Part shown: piece after piece, positions 58,601 to 64,000 of the stretch
Position numbering within the stretch: position 1 is the stretch's first letter
Layout: the number at the start of each line of letters is the position of its first letter
Source: Leptodontidium sp. MPI-SDFR-AT-0119
Taxonomy: Eukaryota; Ascomycota; Leotiomycetes; Helotiales; Leptodontidiaceae
Length of the DNA: 64,000 nucleotides
Direction: 5' to 3'
NCBI GenBank assembly: GCA_020726505.1
Contig: JAHLEZ010000004.1
Location: 1,240,001-1,304,000, forward strand
The notes under the pieces: model-generated
The model's input: the letters and a program-made list of their open reading frames with translations, nothing else
The model's database searches: none
What the model was told of the DNA's origin: nothing
Position numbers and translations under genes: made by a program

Positions 58601-60550
58601 CGATTGGTCGTTTAGCGTAGAGAGAAATGATTTCCAAGATGCTGCCAAAAGCGTTTAGAAGGACCTTGGCTGTCAGTAATGATTTGCAGGATTTGTTATT
58701 GGTATACTAACGATCATGAATAGAATGCCTCCACGTTTGAAAAATGATTCGGTAGTCCCAGGTAGGTTGTAGAAGATGCTTGAAATGATCAAGGCTTCAG
58801 TAACATTAATAAGTAGCATCGCGATCGTCACACTTGGGTCGTTCTTCAGTCGTTGAAGTTCTCGCCACATGCAGAGAAGGATCTGGCCGAAGAACGATAG
58901 TGTGTACGGAGATATCTGACGTAGACTTGTCGACTTCTCCAGCTGCCTCGATAGCGCAAATTTCTCACTAGTTGCGCTCTCCAGCGGGAACTGCTGGCTG
59001 TGAGCTTCAATTTGTTGCAGCAGGAGGGCGCGTTCGGGACTCTCTTTCCAGCATCGAGCAAATTCATCTGAAGTTCTTGGGGCGACGTTCTCAAAATCCT
59101 GCTTTGTCCGGCGCTCAGTGGAAGACGTCATCGAGGTCAGGAAATCTGGAGTTGTCTGAGAATCGGGGCAGTAGAAACCTAGGCGCTGAAAGTAGTCGCG
59201 AGCCTCCCGGGCTGGACCAAAGTATATTTGTCGGCCTTCATACAAGACGGTGACCTTGTCAAAAACCTGATAATCACGTTAGCCCCATACCTTACAGATG
59301 AAAGCACTCTCTAGACGATCCAGATAGTCTGCGAGCACCACACGAGCGGGAACGACTGACTTCGTATGCGGCCTGTGGGGCCTGGTAAATGGCAACACAT
59401 GCGGATGCGCCAAAGACATCACACTGAATTCGCAAAGTCTTGCAGAATTCGACGGCATTCGCAGAATCCAGTCCTGCATGATATCAGTTTCGAGATTCCC
59501 TTGATTCAAACTTGATAAGAACGAACCTCGAGTGGAGTTATCCCAACATTGGAGAGGTGCAAAGCTTAGAGCAGCTTCGGCGATTGATACTCTCTTACGC
59601 TCACCTCCACTGACACCTCGGACAAAATCATTGCCCACTCGGGTGTTGACGGTGTGACTTATGCCAAACATTGCCATCACGACCTGCAGCCTTAGTCAGC
59701 AAATTGTGTCGTCGAATCGGGAGTATTAACGTACGTTTCTCAAGTGTTCGGCGTATTGTTGTCCATTTGTACCTTCTGGGAGGTTCCGAGGGGCGCGTGC
59801 TCGAGCCGCAAAGTAGAGAGTGTCCCCAACACTGAGCTGTGGGAAGTGTGCATCGACTTCTGCGGTGTAGATAGCCTCACCCTTGTATCTAGTAGCCATC
59901 TCCTTTGCCGAAATACCCTGGTAATTCAAATAAGAATCCGAGCCAACCTGAAACCCGTGCGTCTCGCCAGCAATAGCCTTGAGCAGTGTTGAGCAGCCGG
60001 AACTGTAGGACGTGTTAGTCACTTGGCCGGGAATGAGAAAGTTTGTAAGTTACCCTGGCGGACCGAGAACGCACAGCTGTTCCCCGGGAAGCACGAGACC
60101 ATCAAAACCTCGAAGGATCTCAATCTTCTGCGTACCTTTCCCCAAGATCGAAGGTAGTTTCAAGATACTGTTACCAACAGTTGACTGAAAATCAGTAGGC
60201 GATCCTTTTCCCCATACATTCAGATCTCGAAATGCAATGCCCGCCACACGAGGAACAGCCTCTTCGCCGCTGTAACGTAGATTGTAGTAGGCTTTCGCCC
60301 AGTCCGCTGCCCGAAAGTCCTCACTACGGGGATCCAGTCGACCATCTTTTGCGTGGAAAGGAGATGCGAAATGTTCTGATCTTGAAGTGTACCTGCGCAC
60401 GAGTTCGAGTACTGCCTGTGCTGATTGCTCCTCGTCGCCGACATTGTTTACTATGTCACTCCCGGAGCTCTGCCTTGGTTGGTGAGAATTCGTTTTAGTG
60501 GGAACTTGGGTCCTCCCAGTATGATGCATTATACCCGTTGCTGCAGACAT
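55645..60550 (-). CDS. PDR-type (ABCG) full-size ABC transporter
   Basis: A plasma-membrane efflux pump of the fungal pleiotropic drug resistance family, about 1,464 residues. I read ten exons: 60550-60054, 60002-59735, 59683-59527, 59473-59361, 59266-58712, 58664-58593, 58533-58220, 58171-57577, 57524-57197 and 57140-55645. All joins keep frame and the sum is a multiple of three. NBD1 shows the degenerate PDR features: Walker A GPPGSGCST (Cys for Lys, formed over the first intron), signature [14 protein letters not shown] and Walker B-like [16 protein letters not shown]2 is canonical: [12 protein letters not shown] and [18 protein letters not shown]. Two six-helix domains follow the NBDs, and the C-terminus ends near [15 protein letters not shown]. 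Family substrates include fungicides and plant toxins. A Zn2Cys6 regulator diverges from the same promoter. Confidence 0.93.
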
Positions 60551-61223
60551 GATGCGGAATGGCAGGAGGACTGTGTTTTATTCACTGGGAAGGTTTTGCG
60601 GTCGTCGTACTCTCTTCAACCATTGATTTCAAGACGGGACGAGTTGCTTTTCAAAGAGAGAGAGATAGAGAGATAGAGAAAAGAGTAGTGACTGTGACCG
60701 GGCTTGAGCTATACTATATACCTACCTCGAAACCTGGTGAGAGGAGGGCTAATTTGCAGCTGCATGAAATTCCGAGTTTGCGGTAATTTGGGAGAGCTCC
60801 TTACATCTTCCCTAGTGTAAGATTGACCGAAAGCTTATAGCACAGCACTCACTCTTGTTGAGGTTGACAATGTTTACGCCGAAAGAGTTGGTGCTTCGCT
60901 AATTCCTTTGCGACCGAAAGTCCGGTGACTGGGGAGTATGCATTCTTGGCGTTGTTCTTCCACTTCGTATGTGTGATTGGTTCGCCTAAAGAGCGCTCCT
61001 TTCGGCGATTCCAAGTCCCGAAGGTCCGGATACGCTACCAGTCTCGACTCGTCTAGGCTCTTGGCTAGCGTGACCAGCGCGATCGGGACCCTTGATTGCC
61101 GTCATCCCCATGTTCAGGACTTTCGGGGAGAAAACACATAAATCCAGAAGCCTTTTCCAGTCGAGTCCACTATGATTTGTCCGTATCTTTCCCTCACCCT
61201 TTCGACCCCCCCCGCCAATAACA
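60551..61223. promoter_or_regulatory. Shared divergent promoter of the PDR transporter and Zn2Cys6 regulator
   Basis: A 673-base region. On the transporter side a TATA-like TATATAGTAT (60,720-60,711, minus) lies about 160 bases upstream of the ATG, followed by a CT-rich leader (GA-rich on the plus strand, 60,655-60,682). No exact PDR-element (TCCGYGGR) was found; CCGG-containing sites occur near 60,920 and 61,025 and could be zinc-cluster half-sites. Confidence 0.45.
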
Positions 61224-63683
61224 ATGAAACTCACGGTAGTTGTCCTTGAATCCCACACGTGCCTGATATGTCTCGCTAATTCGGTTGATGCAGTGCCAGC
61301 GCTGCAAGCTCAAGAAGGTTGGCGGTCCAGCATCATGATCATCGTCATCATTCCATCCTCCTTGTTCACTACTGCTTCTGCGTGCAACATCTTGAAAGAT
61401 TACGTGCTGAAACGCTACCAGATTAAATGTGACAAAGCGGAACCAACATGTAATCATTGCGTTTCCGCTGGGGTGGAGTGCCTTACCGCTGAAAGGCGTC
61501 GAAGGCCCCGCAACCTGCAGCAGCGAGTATCTGTCGGCCATATTAGCCAGCGACTGGAGCTGCTTGAGAGGCAACTCGGCAGGCCCGCGGTCGCAGATGC
61601 AAGTGTGCGCACATCATCCATCCCAGGTGATGCGACCACCACCGAGTCTGCTGTGAGCGGAGGCTCTGCTGCGCCGCTGAGTCCAAATGCTGCTCTCATG
61701 GCCGAGAATGGCACAGAATGTTAGTAACACAATACTTTAAATGCTTCAGAATCTTCTACTGGCGATCCTCGAAAGTCTGTCACTGGTGTTGGACGATTCG
61801 TCACATCAAACTCATGCCACACGATTCTGCACCTCTCCTTGGCTAAAAGGCTGACTCTTTACAGCCTGGATTTATCGCCTGGCCACGGATACAAGACAGA
61901 AGTTTCAAGATCAAGTCTCTCCAAGCGCTACTTCCAACTCACCTAAAATGGATGACGCCATGTCTGCATTGGATGACGCCCTCCACGAGCTGGGGACCGT
62001 CCGGGTGCGGCGAGATCGAAATAGGAATGCTTGCCAGAAGATGTCTCCTTCACAAGCAGTAGAGTGTATTGAGGCTTCCACCTCTTTCCTCGAAGATCTC
62101 TGCGTATGGCACGTTTTCACGGGGGCGCTAGATTATGACCTCTTGCGGAAGCTCCCTTATGTCATCGACTCTCCATTCGTTCAAATCGACCCGAGCATAC
62201 ATGTACAGTACTACAGTATGCTCTATTACGGCTCCAGCAAGCTATTCAAGCCGGGAAATACGTTCTCAGAGGACGCGTATCTGACAATGCTGGAGGTTGT
62301 ACCTGCCTGGCTTGATGCTTCGACTGACACGTTGGCCGATGTTCATACTGCCACCATGATGGTCTGGGCTGCACTCAGCATGCTTGACTATCAATTGGCG
62401 TGGAAGTTTCACTGCAAGGCCTGTTCTTACATAAAGTTGAGCGGCATAGACCACCTGGATATTCTTCCGCCAAAGACGATTGAAGAACAAAGTAAAAGAG
62501 CCGATCTTAGAATTTTGCATTGGCACATATTGTCAGCAGATATTTTGTTCCGTGTACTCCTTGGAAAACCTTCAATTCTGCGATGGTCACAACAGAAAAT
62601 CGATTTGCCAACTGTCTTCCATCGCACCAATCTATCATCGCACACTCAGCTCTTCACGTCAGTTATCTGGACACGGTATACGATGATGACGGCAGAGATT
62701 CTCGAAGAGATAGACCGTGCGGCCATAGATCACAAAGAGGACCTTGTGCGAAAGGTGGACGATTTCTGTGTTCAACTTGACCGACTGATCGAAGAATGGA
62801 ATATGGAACAGTTGCTGAGAAATGAATCAACATCCAATACATTTCGTTTTGGTATAGCAGATCATATCATGAGCATGTATGCGATCATCATCGGGATCAA
62901 GAGAATGATTAGGTCGAAAACGCAAGTGACACCTATCGACCCCAACACTGTTCGTGCCGCACGGAAGGTCGTTAGTACAATACTATATCTTAGCACCGTC
63001 GGTTGGGCACCTTTACCCAGTGTATCGGAAATCTATTTTGACACGTACGTTACTTTATGCCTTCTCCCTGGTACTGCGTCTCAGCAGATCTTTCTTTATA
63101 CTTGGAAAACGCTGCGTGTCCTCTGTGAAAGTCGACGAATGCATCTGACTCATTGTAAGTCAAAATTGGTTGCTAATTACTTTGTAGTCTCGTCAGCTTC
63201 TATCCTTTCAGCGCTGTTTTCTCATTGTATGAACACATTTTAGCAAGCTCCGACTACGAGGCCTGCGAAGACGATATACAAAGACTCGAGAATCTTGAAA
63301 GGGTCATGAAACCAACAGCTCTGAATCGCTCGGATTTCTCACCGTTCACGAAAACCGTTGCCGCACTCAATGCATTATCACGAAACATACAGGAACAGAG
63401 ACAGAGGCAACAGAGACTGGCTCTCACGGGAGAAAGGGTAAATGAAAACCGGGCACCCACTCAACCTTTTACACTTAACATGTTCTATGATTTAGCAAAC
63501 ACAATAATAGACCCCGGGATATCTGAGTTTCCTTTTCCTGATGTTGCGATGGGAGCTTATCCCTTTCCGCATGACTTTGTAAGAGCTTTAGAGGACGACA
63601 TGATTGGGCGTGATTGGCATCAGAATCATTGGGACGTGTCAAATAGCCTAGATGAAGAAATACCCGAGTACTGGATTGAGTAG
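61224..63683 (+). CDS. Zn(II)2Cys6 transcription factor, splice structure partly unresolved
   Basis: A fungal zinc-cluster regulator of roughly 600 residues, divergent from the PDR transporter. The cluster is CQRCKLKK (61,294-61,317), joined over a 104-base intron to IKCDKAEPTCNHCVSAGVEC (from 61,422), matching C-x2-C-x6-C-x6-C-x2-C-x6-C. Translation may begin at 61,224 through a tiny exon (61,224-61,235) or at 61,288. My model continues to 61,626, then 61,750-61,785, then from 61,865 (WIYRLATDTRQKFQDQ). The middle regulatory domain includes ILPPKTIEEQSKRADLRILH and VRKVDDFCVQLDRL. The last exon, from about 63,197, restores FYPFSAVFSLYEHILASSDY and ends EIPEYWIE. Extending exon 61,422 to the GTTAGT at 61,731 makes a stop at the junction, and the last intron would be only about 38 bases. 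The gene may be damaged. Confidence 0.7.
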
Positions 63684-64000
63684 ACCAGCAAACAATTAGG
63701 GGTCCACGGCGGAACGCGATAGGGGGGAAATGTATTTATATGACAGATTATGGCCATAAGCTCATTTCAAACCTCGCTGCACTAGGAAGACTGGACAATC
63801 TGATGGATAACCGGAAGTGCTGCACAGGTACAAATAGTTTCTGTTGTCAATACTGTATACATAAGCTCAAACATATCAACACGTTCACAACTGATCTCAC
63901 AGGTGAATGCCCCAAGCAACCAAGCCCAATGTATGAGGAGTAGCGATGTGTTCTGAGGGGTCTATTCAGCTCGGAGCCGTATCATGTTCTATCGCGTACG
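63684..64000. other. 3' flank of the regulator, no gene seen
   Basis: The last 317 bases. The frame at 63,740-63,943 has no recognisable domain; no RNA gene seen. Confidence 0.35.

Noticed and set aside
55645..63683. Secondary-metabolite gene cluster
   Set aside because: Only a transporter and a regulator are present; no biosynthetic enzyme is seen in the window.
63740..63943. 67-codon open frame at the right end
   Set aside because: No recognisable domain and lies in the regulator's 3' flank.
1..64000. CRISPR array, bacterial operons, rRNA or tRNA genes
   Set aside because: No regularly spaced repeats, no bacterial gene organisation, and no tRNA or rRNA sequence could be recognised by eye. 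A tRNAscan-type search was not possible.

Overview
The window comes from a filamentous ascomycete (Pezizomycotina). Short GT-AG introns, Zn2Cys6 regulators, a PDR-type transporter and large fungal LTR retrotransposons all fit this. The long AT-rich block carries C-to-T decay typical of repeat-induced point mutation (RIP): CA and TG are scarce, TA is abundant, CG is retained, and stops in former ORFs are mostly TAA/TAG where the family has Gln. A leotiomycete-like, compartmentalised genome is my guess only. All coordinates and splice sites were read by eye.

Left gene-rich arm (1-19.8 kb). On the minus strand are the 5' end of an ABCC-type transporter (runs off the window), mitochondrial ribosomal protein uL10m, a Zn2Cys6 regulator, the splicing factor Cwf19 and RNA polymerase subunit RPB12. 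On the plus strand are a PI-PLC X-domain phosphodiesterase with a one-base frameshift, anthranilate phosphoribosyltransferase (tryptophan pathway), a five-exon D-2-hydroxyacid dehydrogenase and the GPN-loop GTPase Npa3/GPN1. Npa3 (RNA polymerase II assembly and import) sits tail to tail with RPB12, a shared polymerase subunit. These are otherwise ordinary housekeeping genes. A 3.4 kb stretch (11.6-15.0 kb) holds low-complexity sequence and weak coding-like fragments.

AT-rich block (about 19.86-55.05 kb). This is a nested stack of decayed transposons. A chromodomain Ty3/gypsy element with 247-bp LTRs (E0, 20,766-42,298) is interrupted twice. A full-length relative in the same orientation (E1, 23,794-31,243) lies in its interior with a GATTA target duplication. 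A second chromovirus family with 302-bp LTRs (E2, 35,640-42,236, reverse) lies inside its 3' LTR with a TTGTG duplication. To the right are a Ty1/copia element (42,299-50,727, plus) and a truncated copia copy in reverse (50,728-52,841). These are followed by the 3' half of another E2-family element (52,842-54,675) and the tail of a pogo/Fot-like transposase. Between the copia pol end and its polypurine tract lies a 2.3 kb block with an unrecognised gene-like structure on the opposite strand (TATA box, ATG, intron). The flanks of E0 do not match and the left halves of three elements are missing, so the stack was rearranged or mis-assembled.

Right arm (55.05-64 kb). A ten-exon PDR/ABCG transporter (minus) and a Zn2Cys6 regulator (plus) diverge from a 0.7 kb shared promoter. 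The layout suggests a regulator controlling an efflux pump. Two junctions in the regulator do not splice cleanly, so it may be damaged.
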